Shown here one piece after another: positions 8,815-17,240 of a stretch of 32,788 nucleotides of DNA. The stretch lies in assembly GCA_946415375.1 (NCBI GenBank), contig CAMKSF010000017.1:1-32788 (forward strand). The letters run 5' to 3'. The position numbers were made by a program, and so were the translations under genes. The stretch's first letter is position 1. Each line of letters begins with the position of its first letter. This DNA comes from an uncultured Clostridia bacterium (GTDB taxonomy: Bacteria > Bacillota > Clostridia > TANB77 > CAG-508). The notes beneath the pieces were generated by a model. It made no database searches and was not told the DNA's origin. It saw nothing but the letters and a program-made list of their open reading frames with translations.

Positions 8815-10222
8815 AGAAAAGAAATTTTTAAAAAACACACTAATAATTACAATTGGAAAAATATCTACTCAATTAATAACCTTTCTCTTGTTACCGTTAT
8901 ATACCGCAATATTAACAACTGAAGAGTATGGAATAGTGGATTTACTAAATACACTTGTTTCTTTATTAATACCAATTGTAACTTTTCAAATAGAACAAGC
9001 GGTTTTTAGAAAATTAATTGATAGTAGAAATAATGATGTTGAAATAAAAACAGCTATTAGCACAACGATATTTACAATTACGATACAGTCTTCTATATAT
9101 TTGATGATTTTCTGCATAATAGCAAAATTTATACATAATGATTATAAATATTTTCTAGCAACTAATGTTATTACATGTATTTATTCAAATATACTATTAC
9201 AAATAATAAGAGGATTAGGAGATAACAGAAAATATGCAATAGGAAGTTTTTTAACGGCACTTGCGACTTTGTCTTTAAACGTATTGTTTATTGCAAAATT
9301 TCATTGGGGAGCATATGGAATGCTTGCTGCAACTTTTATAGGAAACAGCATTTGTTGTATATATCTTTTTTTCACAGGAAAGATATATAAATATATAAGC
9401 ATAAAAGTTTATAGTGGAAAATTATTAAAAAAACTTTGGAAATATTCACTTCCTTTAATTCCAAATGCAATTTCATGGTGGATATTTAATTCATCAGATA
9501 GAATAATAGTAACATCAGTACTTGGAATTTCTAAAAATGGAATCCTTTCGGCATCATATAAATTTTCAAATGCTTTTATATCACTTTATAGTATATTTAA
9601 TTTGACATGGACAGAATCAGCAGCATTACATATAGATGATAAAGATAGTAGTGAGTATTTTACAAAAATTATAAATGTTTTACTAAAGTTATTCACTTCT
9701 ATTTGTTTTGGAATAATTGCTATAATGCCATTTGCTTTTCCGATATTGATAAACATTAAATTTCAAGAAGCTTACAACCAAATTCCTATACTTATGATAT
9801 CATCAATATTTAATGTTATAGTTGGATTATTAAGTGTAATATATATTGCTAAAAAAGACACAAAAGCAGTTGCAAAGACCTCAATAATTGCAGCAATAAT
9901 AAATTTGATTGTTAATATTTCATTAATAAAATTTATTGGTTTATATGCAGCATCGGTTTCAACATTAGTATCATATTTTGCGATGGCTGTATATAGATTA
10001 AAGGACGTTAGGAAATATATAACAATTACTATTGACAGTACTTTTGTTAAAACATCTTTATTAATGGCTATTCTATTTTGTACATCATATTATATTAACA
10101 ATTTGTATTTGAACATTTTTATGGTACTATTAACAATAATTTATACATGGATAATTAATAAAAAGTCAATTAAAATGATATTTTCTTTACTACAAAATTA
10201 TTATAAAAAACATAAAATATAA
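8807..10222 (+). CDS. Wzx-type polysaccharide flippase (MATE/MOP superfamily)
   Basis: 471 residues with about 12-14 hydrophobic helices, the normal size for Wzx. Family features are the opening FLKNTLIITIGKISTQLITFLLLPLYT, then TTEEYGIVDLLNTL, IIRGLGDNRKYAIGSF, the mid-protein WKYSLPLIPNAISWWIFNSSDRIIV, and a C-terminal half typical of the polysaccharide-synthesis domain. It should flip undecaprenyl-PP-linked repeat units across the cytoplasmic membrane to the Wzy polymerase. It overlaps the preceding gene by 8 bp and closes the assembly part of the operon; a new promoter follows within 25 bp of its stop. The family call is firm; the cargo is inferred from the locus. Confidence 0.92.
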   Translation: MNREKKFLKNTLIITIGKISTQLITFLLLPLYTAILTTEEYGIVDLLNTLVSLLIPIVTFQIEQAVFRKLIDSRNNDVEIKTAISTTIFTITIQSSIYLMIFCIIAKFIHNDYKYFLATNVITCIYSNILLQIIRGLGDNRKYAIGSFLTALATLSLNVLFIAKFHWGAYGMLAATFIGNSICCIYLFFTGKIYKYISIKVYSGKLLKKLWKYSLPLIPNAISWWIFNSSDRIIVTSVLGISKNGILSASYKFSNAFISLYSIFNLTWTESAALHIDDKDSSEYFTKIINVLLKLFTSICFGIIAIMPFAFPILINIKFQEAYNQIPILMISSIFNVIVGLLSVIYIAKKDTKAVAKTSIIAAIINLIVNISLIKFIGLYAASVSTLVSYFAMAVYRLKDVRKYITITIDSTFVKTSLLMAILFCTSYYINNLYLNIFMVLLTIIYTWIINKKSIKMIFSLLQNYYKKHKI

Positions 10223-10243
10223 AGAATAAAATGGACTTTTTTA

Positions 10244-10272
10244 TTGACTTTGAAAGATGTTATTGATAAAAT
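10244..10272 (+). promoter_or_regulatory. Sigma-A-type promoter for LCP/cpsCDB
   Basis: TTGACT (10244-10249), a 17-nt spacer and TAAAAT (10267-10272). Transcription should start near 10279, a few bases before the GGAAAGGAG at 10286-10294. Because the -35 lies where a TTG-initiated longer reading of the LCP gene would begin, it argues against that longer start. Confidence 0.7.
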
Positions 10273-10298
10273 AATATATGTTATAGGAAAGGAGCTGC

Positions 10299-10325
10299 AT
10301 GCTTTATTATGCAGAACTAAAATGA
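10299..10325 (+). CDS. 8-codon leader ORF overlapping the LCP start codon
   Basis: ATG at 10299 sits 5 nt after a strong ribosome site (GGAAAGGAG, 10286-10294) and encodes MLYYAELK. Its TGA stop (10323-10325) overlaps the ATG of the LCP gene (10322-10324) in an ATGA arrangement. The LCP ATG has no Shine-Dalgarno of its own, so ribosomes ending the leader probably re-initiate there. An inverted repeat CTGCAT/ATGCAG (10295-10300 and 10309-10314, 8-nt loop) covers the leader start codon. This may be a translational-coupling or regulatory leader. The alternative is that it is chance and the LCP protein uses an unrecognised start. Confidence 0.5.
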   Translation: MLYYAELK

Positions 10326-11398
10326 AAAAAGAAAAAAGTGAAATGAAAAAAACAAAAAAGATATTAAAAATCTGCTTGATAATATTGATGGTTATAATTC
10401 TTATTACAGGAATTATAGCTTTTGTAGGATATATGTATATAAAAAACAAGTTAGATAAAATTAATTATGTAGATATTGACACAAATACAATCGAAATAAA
10501 TGAAGAAGTAAAACAAGCAAAAGAAGATTTAATACAAGAAAAAAAAGAAACAAAATTTAGGACTATAGCTCTATTTGGAGTAGATAGTAGAGAGAATCAA
10601 ATTGAAGAAGGAACAAGAAGTGATTGTATAATATTAGCAGTAATAGATGATAATTCTAAAAGAATTTCTTTAATTTCTGTATATAGAGATTCATATCTTC
10701 AGGTATCAGGAAAAGGATTAGATAAAGTAACTCATGCTTATGCATTTGGAGGACCTAAGTTGTCTATGAGCACATTGAATACTAATTTAGACTTAGACAT
10801 TACAGAATTTGTTACGGTAAATTTCAATTCCTTAGTTGATATTATAGACAGTATAGGTGGTATTACTCTAGATATTACTGCTTCAGAAGTGAAATATATA
10901 AATGGATATATAACAGAAACTTCAAAAGTTACTGGAAAAACGGCAGAACAAATAACTAAACCAGGAAGATATCATTTAAATGGTGTACAAGCAGTATCAT
11001 ATACAAGAATAAGATATACATCAGGTGGTGACTATAAAAGGACTGAAAGAATGAGAACAGTTCTATTAGCTATACTTAATAAAGCAAAGGGGTTAAGTAT
11101 TGGTAAATTAAACAAATTAGCAGATAAATTATTACCTGAAATATATACAAATATTGATTCAAATGAAATATTATCAATGTTTCCGCAACTAATGAAGTAT
11201 TATGTTGATGAAAGTAAAGGCTGGCCATATGAAACAAAAGGACAGACGATAAACAAGACATGGTATGGAATTCCGATTACTCTAGAGGAAAATGTTAAAA
11301 AACTTCATGAAGAAGTATATCATCAAACAAATTATACAGTTTCAAATAAGGTTAAAGAAATTAGTAATAGTATTATTGAAAAAACAGGATATAAATAA
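10322..11398 (+). CDS. LytR-CpsA-Psr (LCP) family glycopolymer transferase
   Basis: 358 residues from this ATG. A lysine-rich cytoplasmic tail (MKKEKSEMKKTKK) precedes one membrane span (about residues 14-38), a charged linker and the extracellular LCP domain. Family blocks are TIALFGVDSRE, GTRSDCIILAVIDDNSKRISLISVYRDSY (acidic and arginine pyrophosphate-binding residues), FVTVNFNSLVDIIDSIGGI, and RIRYTSGGDYKRTERMR with the conserved arginines. LCP enzymes move undecaprenyl-PP-linked polymers onto peptidoglycan, so this is the likely wall-attachment step for the polymer of this locus. The longer reading from a TTG at 10244 is rejected because that codon lies in the -35 box. It is followed after 26 bp by cpsC. 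Confidence 0.9.
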   Translation: MKKEKSEMKKTKKILKICLIILMVIILITGIIAFVGYMYIKNKLDKINYVDIDTNTIEINEEVKQAKEDLIQEKKETKFRTIALFGVDSRENQIEEGTRSDCIILAVIDDNSKRISLISVYRDSYLQVSGKGLDKVTHAYAFGGPKLSMSTLNTNLDLDITEFVTVNFNSLVDIIDSIGGITLDITASEVKYINGYITETSKVTGKTAEQITKPGRYHLNGVQAVSYTRIRYTSGGDYKRTERMRTVLLAILNKAKGLSIGKLNKLADKLLPEIYTNIDSNEILSMFPQLMKYYVDESKGWPYETKGQTINKTWYGIPITLEENVKKLHEEVYHQTNYTVSNKVKEISNSIIEKTGYK

Positions 11399-11424
11399 TT
11401 AAAAGGATCTTTTTAGGAGGAAAT

Positions 11425-12138
11425 ATGGAAGAGATAGATTTAAAAGAGATATTTAGTATTTTTTGGAATAAAAAATGGATATTATTTTTAGTAGTTGCTA
11501 TATTTATTGCAGCTGGATTAGCTTATGAGATGAAATTTAAAACACCCAAATATACATCGTCTACAACTCTTGTTTTAGCTATGTCAAATACTGAAAATGA
11601 TAAAACAGAAAATGCGATTACAACAACAGATATAACGTTAAATTCAAAGCTTGTGTCAACATATAGCGAGATGGTAAAGAGTAAAGAAGTTGTAAGAACT
11701 GTTATAAATAATTTAAAAATAGAAGAAGATGAAGAAGAACTTAGAAAAAATGTTAATGTAACATCTGTTGAAGATACAGAGTTGATAAAAATTGCTGTTA
11801 CTCATAAAAATCCAAGATATGCAGCAAAAATTGCAAATGAAATGGCAAAAGTTTTTTCGGAAAAGGTTAACCAAATATATAAAATTAATAATGTGTATAT
11901 TTTAGACGAAGCAGAAATAGAAGATGAACCATCTAATATAAACTATGTTAAAGATACTGCAATTTTTGCTTTTGCAGGACTAGTCTTATCTGCAGGATAT
12001 ATTTTTATACTAAATTTACTTGATACAACTGTAAAAACTGCTGAAGACATAGAAAAAACTTGTAATATTCCAGTACTAGCTACAATACCAAATATAGATA
12101 ATTTTGATAAAGAAGTAGGAGGGGCAAGAAGAAAATGA
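11425..12138 (+). CDS. CpsC/Wzz-like chain-length regulator and BY-kinase activator
   Basis: 237 residues with the co-polymerase layout: short cytoplasmic N-terminus (MEEIDLKEIFSIFWNKKW), first membrane span about 18-35, extracellular loop about 40-170 with a coiled region, P-S-N near 169-171, a second span about 178-198, and a cytoplasmic tail that should engage the kinase. This is the split form found in Gram-positive bacteria (CapA/CpsC/YwqC), where the ATPase is a separate polypeptide. AGGAGG lies 6-7 nt before the ATG, and its stop overlaps the start of the kinase gene by 4 bp, as expected for partners made together. It controls chain length and export/attachment of the polymer with the next two genes. 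Confidence 0.9.
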   Translation: MEEIDLKEIFSIFWNKKWILFLVVAIFIAAGLAYEMKFKTPKYTSSTTLVLAMSNTENDKTENAITTTDITLNSKLVSTYSEMVKSKEVVRTVINNLKIEEDEEELRKNVNVTSVEDTELIKIAVTHKNPRYAAKIANEMAKVFSEKVNQIYKINNVYILDEAEIEDEPSNINYVKDTAIFAFAGLVLSAGYIFILNLLDTTVKTAEDIEKTCNIPVLATIPNIDNFDKEVGGARRK

Positions 12139-13145
12139 AAAAAGAATTAATTGTATTTAAAAAACCAAAATCTCCTAATTCAGAAATATTTAGAACTTTA
12201 AGAACCAATATTCAATTTATGAATAAAAATAATGAATTAAGGACTCTACTTGTAACATCAACCCTGCCTGGAGAAGGAAAAAGCTGGGTTGCTTCTAATT
12301 TAGCAACAACATTTGCACAAGCTGGAAAAAGATGCGTAATAATTGATGCAGATATGAGAAAAGGAAGACTATTTTCTATTTTTGGAATTTCTCCTAAGCC
12401 TGGACTATCTAATTACTTATCAGAAACGGTGATTTATGAAAATGGAAAAACATCAACAAGTGCAGTAGATTATATACAACAAACAGATGTAGAAAATCTT
12501 TATGTAATCGCATCTGGAAATGTACCACCAAATCCTTCGGAATTGTTAGTATCTTCACAGATGGCAACTCTTCTTGATGAACTAAAAACAATTTTTGATG
12601 TGATTATTATAGATGGAACACCTTGCGAATTAGTTACAGATTCTATTATATTATCTAGAATAGTTGATTCTTGTATAATAGTTACAGCACATAAAATTAC
12701 TAAAAAAGAAACACTAAATCGAGTAATAAAGAATATAAAGAGTGTAGGTGGAAAACTAGCTGGTGTTGTACTAAACAAAGTACCAGTTTCTAAAAAGCAA
12801 ACACAATATTATTATTACGGAGAAAGCAAGAATAATAGCAATCAAAACAATTTTAATAAGCCAAAAGAAGACTTATTAAAAAATAGAAGAATTGATAGAA
12901 TAAAAAATAAAGAAGTAAATAATTCAATAGAAGATGAAAAAGAAGATGTTAGTAAAATAAAAATGCAAAATTTAGTAGATGATAAAGATAATTATAAAAA
13001 TACTAACAAAAAAACAAGTGATTATAACAAAAACTTAACGCAAAATGATTTTAAAGAAATGCAAGAGGAGTATCTGAGAAAAAAGGAAAGAATTATGAGA
13101 CAGATAAATTCATATATGGATGATGAAAAGAAAAGAAATAAATAA
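12135..13145 (+). CDS. CpsD/CapB-type bacterial tyrosine kinase with C-terminal extension
   Basis: 336 residues. The ATPase core is clear: Walker A STLPGEGKS (42-50, Lys49), Walker A' CVIIDADMRKG (67-77, Asp71/Asp73), and Walker B DVIIIDGTP (155-163). A tyrosine cluster QYYYYG at 224-229 matches the autophosphorylated C-terminal cluster of CpsD/YwqD. In those proteins the chain ends near there (about 230 residues). Here it continues for over 100 residues of Asn/Lys/Asp/Glu-rich, low-complexity and then helical sequence, with more tyrosines (for example EEYLRKKERIMRQ and SYMDDEKK). It should be activated by the CpsC tail and dephosphorylated by the PHP phosphatase encoded next. The extension's role is unknown. 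Confidence 0.92.
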   Translation: MKKELIVFKKPKSPNSEIFRTLRTNIQFMNKNNELRTLLVTSTLPGEGKSWVASNLATTFAQAGKRCVIIDADMRKGRLFSIFGISPKPGLSNYLSETVIYENGKTSTSAVDYIQQTDVENLYVIASGNVPPNPSELLVSSQMATLLDELKTIFDVIIIDGTPCELVTDSIILSRIVDSCIIVTAHKITKKETLNRVIKNIKSVGGKLAGVVLNKVPVSKKQTQYYYYGESKNNSNQNNFNKPKEDLLKNRRIDRIKNKEVNNSIEDEKEDVSKIKMQNLVDDKDNYKNTNKKTSDYNKNLTQNDFKEMQEEYLRKKERIMRQINSYMDDEKKRNK

Positions 13146-13162
13146 ATGGAGGACTATAGAAT

Positions 13163-13939
13163 ATGATAGATTTCCACACACATATATTGCCAAATATTGA
13201 TGATGGATCTAAAAATATTGAGGAAACATTTAGTTTAATAAAAGAAGCTGAAAAAGCTGGATTTGACAAAATTATTTCAACATCTCATTACTTTGAAGGT
13301 TTTTACGAAAGTAGTCATATAGATAGAGAGGCATGGATAGAAGCATTAAATACAAAGATATCTGAACAAAATATTAATGTAAAGCTTTATTTAGGAAGTG
13401 AAATATATATTTCTGATAATATTGTAAATTTGCTTGAAAGTAATAAAGCATCGTCTATAAACAAAACTAGATATGTATTATTTGAAATGCCGTTAAATGC
13501 AAAACCATTAAATCTTTATGATATGATTTTTGAATTGATAAGACATAAGTACATACCAATACTTGCCCATCCGGAAAGATATACATTCGTACAAAAAGAT
13601 ACAGAATTAATATATGATTTAATACAAAATGGAGTGTTAATGCAATCAAATTTTGGAAGCTTTATAGGGTTCTATGGAACAGAAATACAAAAGACTGCAA
13701 AAGAATTATTACAAAGAAATATGATACATTTTCTAGGATCTGATGTACATAGACAAAATACGTTATACCAAAAAATACCAGAGACTTTAAAAACACTAAA
13801 AAAATATATTAGTAGTGAAAAAATTGAAGAACTTACTGAAACAAATCCCAGTTTAGTACTTGAAAATAAAGAAATAGAAATCTATGAGCCAAAAATTAGA
13901 AAGAAGTCTATTTTTGACATTTTTAATAGTAAAACATAA
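13163..13939 (+). CDS. CpsB/YwqE-type PHP-family protein-tyrosine phosphatase
   Basis: 258 residues, typical for the family. It begins MIDFHTHILPNIDDGSKN, giving metal ligands H5 and H7 and the D-D-G loop. Others are SH in TSHYFEG (H42), GSE (E80), ILAHPERY (H136) and GSDVHR (D194, H196). These build the trinuclear metal centre of manganese-dependent tyrosine phosphatases that reverse CpsD autophosphorylation. GGAGG lies upstream of the ATG. Order LCP-cpsC-cpsD-cpsB differs from the streptococcal A-B-C-D order but holds the same parts. It closes the polysaccharide region. Confidence 0.93.
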   Translation: MIDFHTHILPNIDDGSKNIEETFSLIKEAEKAGFDKIISTSHYFEGFYESSHIDREAWIEALNTKISEQNINVKLYLGSEIYISDNIVNLLESNKASSINKTRYVLFEMPLNAKPLNLYDMIFELIRHKYIPILAHPERYTFVQKDTELIYDLIQNGVLMQSNFGSFIGFYGTEIQKTAKELLQRNMIHFLGSDVHRQNTLYQKIPETLKTLKKYISSEKIEELTETNPSLVLENKEIEIYEPKIRKKSIFDIFNSKT

Positions 13940-13957
13940 TTAATGGAGGAATAAAAA

Positions 13958-15076
13958 GTGAAAAATGAAAAAATAATGGGAACAAAGAAATGGATTTATT
14001 GGGTATCTATAGGTACTGTTTTAATTATAATTTACAAGTTTTTTGATAATTTTTCTGGAATAGGAAAATGGATTTCACATTTACTTGGTATTTTAATGCC
14101 ATTTTTAGTGGCAATATTAATTTCATATATTCTATATAAACCTTGTTCGAAAATAGAGAAAAAACTAAAAAGAAAAACAAAATATTCAAGAGGATTAAGT
14201 ATATTAATTGTATATTTAATTGTAATGCTATTTATACTATTTGTATTGAATTTTATAATTCCAGCTATATTCAATAGTATAGTGGATTTAGTAAATAATA
14301 TTCAAGTATATTATAATTCTATAACTACAAGTGAAGTAGGAGATGGATGGACTCCATTTATAAAAGATAATATAATTAAACCAATGGTTGAATATATACA
14401 AAAAATTGATTTTAAATATATGTTAACACCAGAAAAATTGATGGAGTATTTATCATCAGCGATAGGAGTTGTTAAAACACTATTTAGCATTTTTATTGCT
14501 ATAATATGTTCAGTATACATTTTATCAGAAAGAGAAAAAATAATAACTTCAATAGATAGATTTGCAAAAGCCTCAATGTCAGAAAGAGCATATGATAAAT
14601 TTAATAGATATTTTACACATGGTAATATAATTTTCTTTGGTTTTATTTCAAGCCAATTTATAGATGCTATAGTTGTAGCAATATTAGCTTCCATTACTTT
14701 ACTTATTTTAAAAGTAAAGTATGCGGTATTACTTGGTGTTATGATAGGTATATTTAATTTGATTCCATATTTTGGAGCGATTATTGCAATTGCAATTGCA
14801 GGTATTATTACAATTCTTACTGGAGGCTGGAAACAAGCTATTATAATGGCCATAATTATTACAATAGTTCAGCAAATAGATGCAAATGTAATTAACCCTA
14901 AAATTACGGGCTCAAGATTAAATGTTAGTCCTTTACTAGTTATATTTTCAGTTTCAATAGGAGGAGCATATTTTGGAATAATTGGAATGTTTTTAGCTGT
15001 ACCAATTGCAGTATTAATTAAATTAATGGTTACAGATTATATTTCTACGAAAAATGTCGAAAAAGGTCTTGAATAA
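13958..15076 (+). CDS. AI-2E family permease
   Basis: 372-residue multi-pass membrane protein with about eight spans. The final block NPKITGSRLNVSPLLVIFSVSIGG, then GMFLAVPIAVLIKL, is the hallmark of PF01594, as are FNLIPYFGAIIAI and the preceding soluble segment containing FKYMLTPEKLMEYL. Characterised relatives include YdbI/PerM-type proteins and Na+/H+ antiporters; actual AI-2 export is shown for few, so no substrate is assigned. A GTG start with GGAGGA 7 nt upstream fits best. It lies 18 bp after cpsB and may be co-transcribed with it, but its link to the polymer is unclear. Confidence 0.88.
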   Translation: MKNEKIMGTKKWIYWVSIGTVLIIIYKFFDNFSGIGKWISHLLGILMPFLVAILISYILYKPCSKIEKKLKRKTKYSRGLSILIVYLIVMLFILFVLNFIIPAIFNSIVDLVNNIQVYYNSITTSEVGDGWTPFIKDNIIKPMVEYIQKIDFKYMLTPEKLMEYLSSAIGVVKTLFSIFIAIICSVYILSEREKIITSIDRFAKASMSERAYDKFNRYFTHGNIIFFGFISSQFIDAIVVAILASITLLILKVKYAVLLGVMIGIFNLIPYFGAIIAIAIAGIITILTGGWKQAIIMAIIITIVQQIDANVINPKITGSRLNVSPLLVIFSVSIGGAYFGIIGMFLAVPIAVLIKLMVTDYISTKNVEKGLE

Positions 15077-15098
15077 ATCTAAATATTTATGTTATAAT
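15069..15098 (+). promoter_or_regulatory. Promoter for pyruvate kinase
   Basis: TTGAAT (15069-15074), an 18-nt spacer and TATAAT (15093-15098). The -35 overlaps the stop codon of the AI-2E permease gene. The transcript leader to the pyk ATG would be about 60 nt, with a GAAAGGAAG ribosome site near its end. Confidence 0.6.
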
Positions 15099-15164
15099 AA
15101 CCAAGTGTGTTAAAAATACATATAATAAATAGTAAAATGGAAAAATGAAAGGAAGTAAAAATAT

Positions 15165-16601
15165 ATGAAACAATTAAGAAAAACAAAAATAGTTGGAACG
15201 ATAGGACCTGCAAGTGAACATAGATTAAAGGAGTTATTTGATGCAGGATTAAATGCATGCAGAATTAATTATTCACACGGAAGTTATGATGAGCAAAAAG
15301 AAAAAACAGAAGAAATTTTAAAATTAAGAGATAAATTAAATTTACCTATTCCTCTTATTATGGATATGAAAGGTCCAGAAATTAGAACAGGTATGTTATA
15401 TACTGGTAAAAATGAAAAAATAGAATTAAAGGATAATCAAAAATTTACATTATTTAATAAAGATGTTACTGGAAATGAAGAAGGAGTATCTATAACATAT
15501 AAGAAGTTATACAAAGATGTAGAGCCAGGAGCTAAAATTTTAATTGATGACGGTGCGATTGAATTAAGAGTTGATGAAATTTCAGGTAAAGATTTGATTT
15601 GTACAGTTGTACATGGAGGAAAACTAGGAAGTAGAAAAACTATAAATGTACCAGGAACAGCAATTAAACTTCCAGGATTATCTGAAAAAGATATAGAAGA
15701 TCTTAAAGCAGCATGTGAACACGACTATGATTATGTTGCAATATCATTTACAAGAAATACAGATGACATTATTCATGTAAGAAAAGTATTAGATGAAAAT
15801 GGTGGAAAAGATATAAAAATCATTACAAAAATAGAAAATGTTGAAGGCTTAGAAAATATGGAGTCTATTATAGATATGGCTGATGCTCAAATGATAGCAA
15901 GAGGAGATATGGCAACAGAAACAGATTTCACAGAACCACCTATTATGCAAAAAAAGATAATAAGAATGTCAAACAACTTAAATAGACCAGTAATCACTGC
16001 AACACAGATGTTAGAGTCTATGACACATAATCCATTACCAACAAGAGCAGAAGCTAGTGATGTTGCAAATGCTATATATGATAGAACAAGTGCAATAATG
16101 CTTTCAGGTGAATGTGCACAAGGAGAATACCCAGTAGAATGTGTTAAAACTATGGATAAAATAGCAAGAAGAGTAGAGCCAGCAATTAATTATTGGAAAA
16201 GATTTGAAGCAAAGGAAGATGATATAGATACATCAACATTTGAAATGAATGTTGCAAAAGCAGCATGTGTATTAGCAGAAAGAATGAAAGCAGATGCAAT
16301 AGTTGCATACACAAACACAGGAGATAGTGCAAGAAGATTAGCAGGAATAGGAACTGCTTGTCCAGTACTTGCAATAACAGATAATAAAAGAACATTCTAT
16401 CAATTAGGATTAGTTTGGAATGTAACTCCAATCTTTATAGAAGCACAAGAAACAACAGACAAGACTGTAGAAGAAGGATTAAAAAAATTAAAAAGACAAA
16501 AAATCTTAGAAACTGGAGACTTAGTTGTAGTTTCAGGAGGATCAAAACTACTTAATGCAGGAACAGAAAGCAGAATAGCCTGCGGAATGATTAGAATATA
16601 A
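15165..16601 (+). CDS. pyk: Pyruvate kinase
   Basis: 478 residues, the length of single-unit pyruvate kinases without the extra C-terminal PEP-utiliser domain seen in Bacillus. It converts PEP and ADP to pyruvate and ATP in glycolysis. Visible motifs are RKTKIVGTIGPAS at the start, RINYSHGSYDE, IMDMKGPEIRTG, AISFTRNTDDI, and the catalytic lysine/metal block IITKIENVEGLENM, then MIARGDMA, PVITATQMLESM, TRAEASDVANAI and IMLSGECAQGEYP. Two places look unusual: ARGD is followed by MATETDFTEPP where most have LGVEIP, and the C-terminal effector region reads TNTGDSARRLAGIG. It has its own promoter and is followed by a palindromic repeat/terminator. Confidence 0.95.
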   Translation: MKQLRKTKIVGTIGPASEHRLKELFDAGLNACRINYSHGSYDEQKEKTEEILKLRDKLNLPIPLIMDMKGPEIRTGMLYTGKNEKIELKDNQKFTLFNKDVTGNEEGVSITYKKLYKDVEPGAKILIDDGAIELRVDEISGKDLICTVVHGGKLGSRKTINVPGTAIKLPGLSEKDIEDLKAACEHDYDYVAISFTRNTDDIIHVRKVLDENGGKDIKIITKIENVEGLENMESIIDMADAQMIARGDMATETDFTEPPIMQKKIIRMSNNLNRPVITATQMLESMTHNPLPTRAEASDVANAIYDRTSAIMLSGECAQGEYPVECVKTMDKIARRVEPAINYWKRFEAKEDDIDTSTFEMNVAKAACVLAERMKADAIVAYTNTGDSARRLAGIGTACPVLAITDNKRTFYQLGLVWNVTPIFIEAQETTDKTVEEGLKKLKRQKILETGDLVVVSGGSKLLNAGTESRIACGMIRI

Positions 16602-16606
16602 AAAAG

Positions 16607-16640
16607 TTGGAAAAGGTGACAGTCCCCTTTTCCATTTTTT
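16607..16640 (+). terminator. Palindromic repeat copy 1 / pyk terminator
   Basis: A near-perfect 13-bp palindrome around one central A (left arm TGGAAAAGGTGAC, right arm GTCCCCTTTTCCA, one mismatch) is followed by eight T residues, starting 5 nt after the pyk stop. It should work as an intrinsic terminator. Related palindromes recur at 21018-21050 and 23134-23162. Confidence 0.8.
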
Positions 16641-16652
16641 TTCAAAAAACAG

Positions 16653-16681
16653 TTGTAAAATAAAGAAAAAATTGATATACT
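16653..16681 (+). promoter_or_regulatory. Promoter for the asp23-amaP operon
   Basis: TTGTAA (16653-16658), a 17-nt spacer and TATACT (16676-16681), placed between the pyk terminator and the Asp23-family gene. It probably drives the run of same-strand genes that follows with no obvious terminator before 21018. Confidence 0.55.
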
Positions 16682-16744
16682 ATAGTCATATAAAATTATA
16701 TAAATATATATAAAAGATATATTAGAGAAAGGAAAGTGATTTTT

Positions 16745-17191
16745 ATGGAAGAAAATAATGATGTTGAAGTAGTAGAGGAAGTAAAAGAAGCAGAAGGAAT
16801 AAAAATATCAAATGATGTAATAGCAGTAATAGCAGGAGTAGCTGCATCAGAGGTGCCTGGAGTAGCAGCAATGTCAGGTGGACTTACAGGAGGAATAACA
16901 GAAGCTTTAAAAGGGAAGAAAAATTTAGCAAAAGGAATTAAAGTAGATGCTACAGATACAACAGCAAAAATAGATGTAAACATAATTGTAGAATATGGAA
17001 GCAGAATTCCAGATGTTGCTTTTGAAATTCAAAATAGAGTAAAAAAATCAGTAGAAAGTATGACAGGACTAAAAGTAACGGAAGTAAACGTACATGTACA
17101 AGGTGTAAATACTGAGTCTTTGAGTGCAGAGAGTATGCAAGAAGAGGAAGCGGTAGAAGATAACAAAGAAAACAAAGAAGATAACGAATAG
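16745..17191 (+). CDS. Asp23/Gls24 family envelope stress protein
   Basis: 148 residues from the ATG at 16745; AGGAAAGTGATT upstream resembles the extended anti-SD complement and favours this over a GTG nine bases earlier. The Asp23 domain (PF03780) shows IKISNDVIAVIAGVAASEVPGV, MSGGLTGGI and VNIIVEYGSRIPDVAFEIQ, then VTEVNVHVQGV. An acidic tail of about 30 residues (many Glu) follows. Family members sit under the membrane, bound through AmaP, and are linked to cell-envelope homeostasis. The next two genes encode the membrane partners, so this is the usual Asp23-AmaP-DUF2273 set. Confidence 0.92.
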   Translation: MEENNDVEVVEEVKEAEGIKISNDVIAVIAGVAASEVPGVAAMSGGLTGGITEALKGKKNLAKGIKVDATDTTAKIDVNIIVEYGSRIPDVAFEIQNRVKKSVESMTGLKVTEVNVHVQGVNTESLSAESMQEEEAVEDNKENKEDNE

Positions 17192-17240
17192 TAAACAGAT
17201 AGGACCAAATTTTATATAAAAAGAAAGGGATGTAAATAAA

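Noticed and set aside
10244..10321. 26-residue N-terminal extension of the LCP protein from a TTG codon
   Set aside because: The TTG is part of the -35 box and there is no ribosome site before it; ATG 10322 gives the normal LCP layout of a short basic tail and membrane span.
11399..11424. Terminator between the LCP gene and cpsC (AAAAG-GAT-CTTTT)
   Set aside because: Five A-U-rich pairs with a three-base loop overlapping the cpsC ribosome site; too weak, and the genes belong together functionally.
14311..14853. 180-codon minus-strand open frame
   Set aside because: Antisense to the AI-2E permease; hydrophobic by mirror of the membrane protein, no RBS or promoter.
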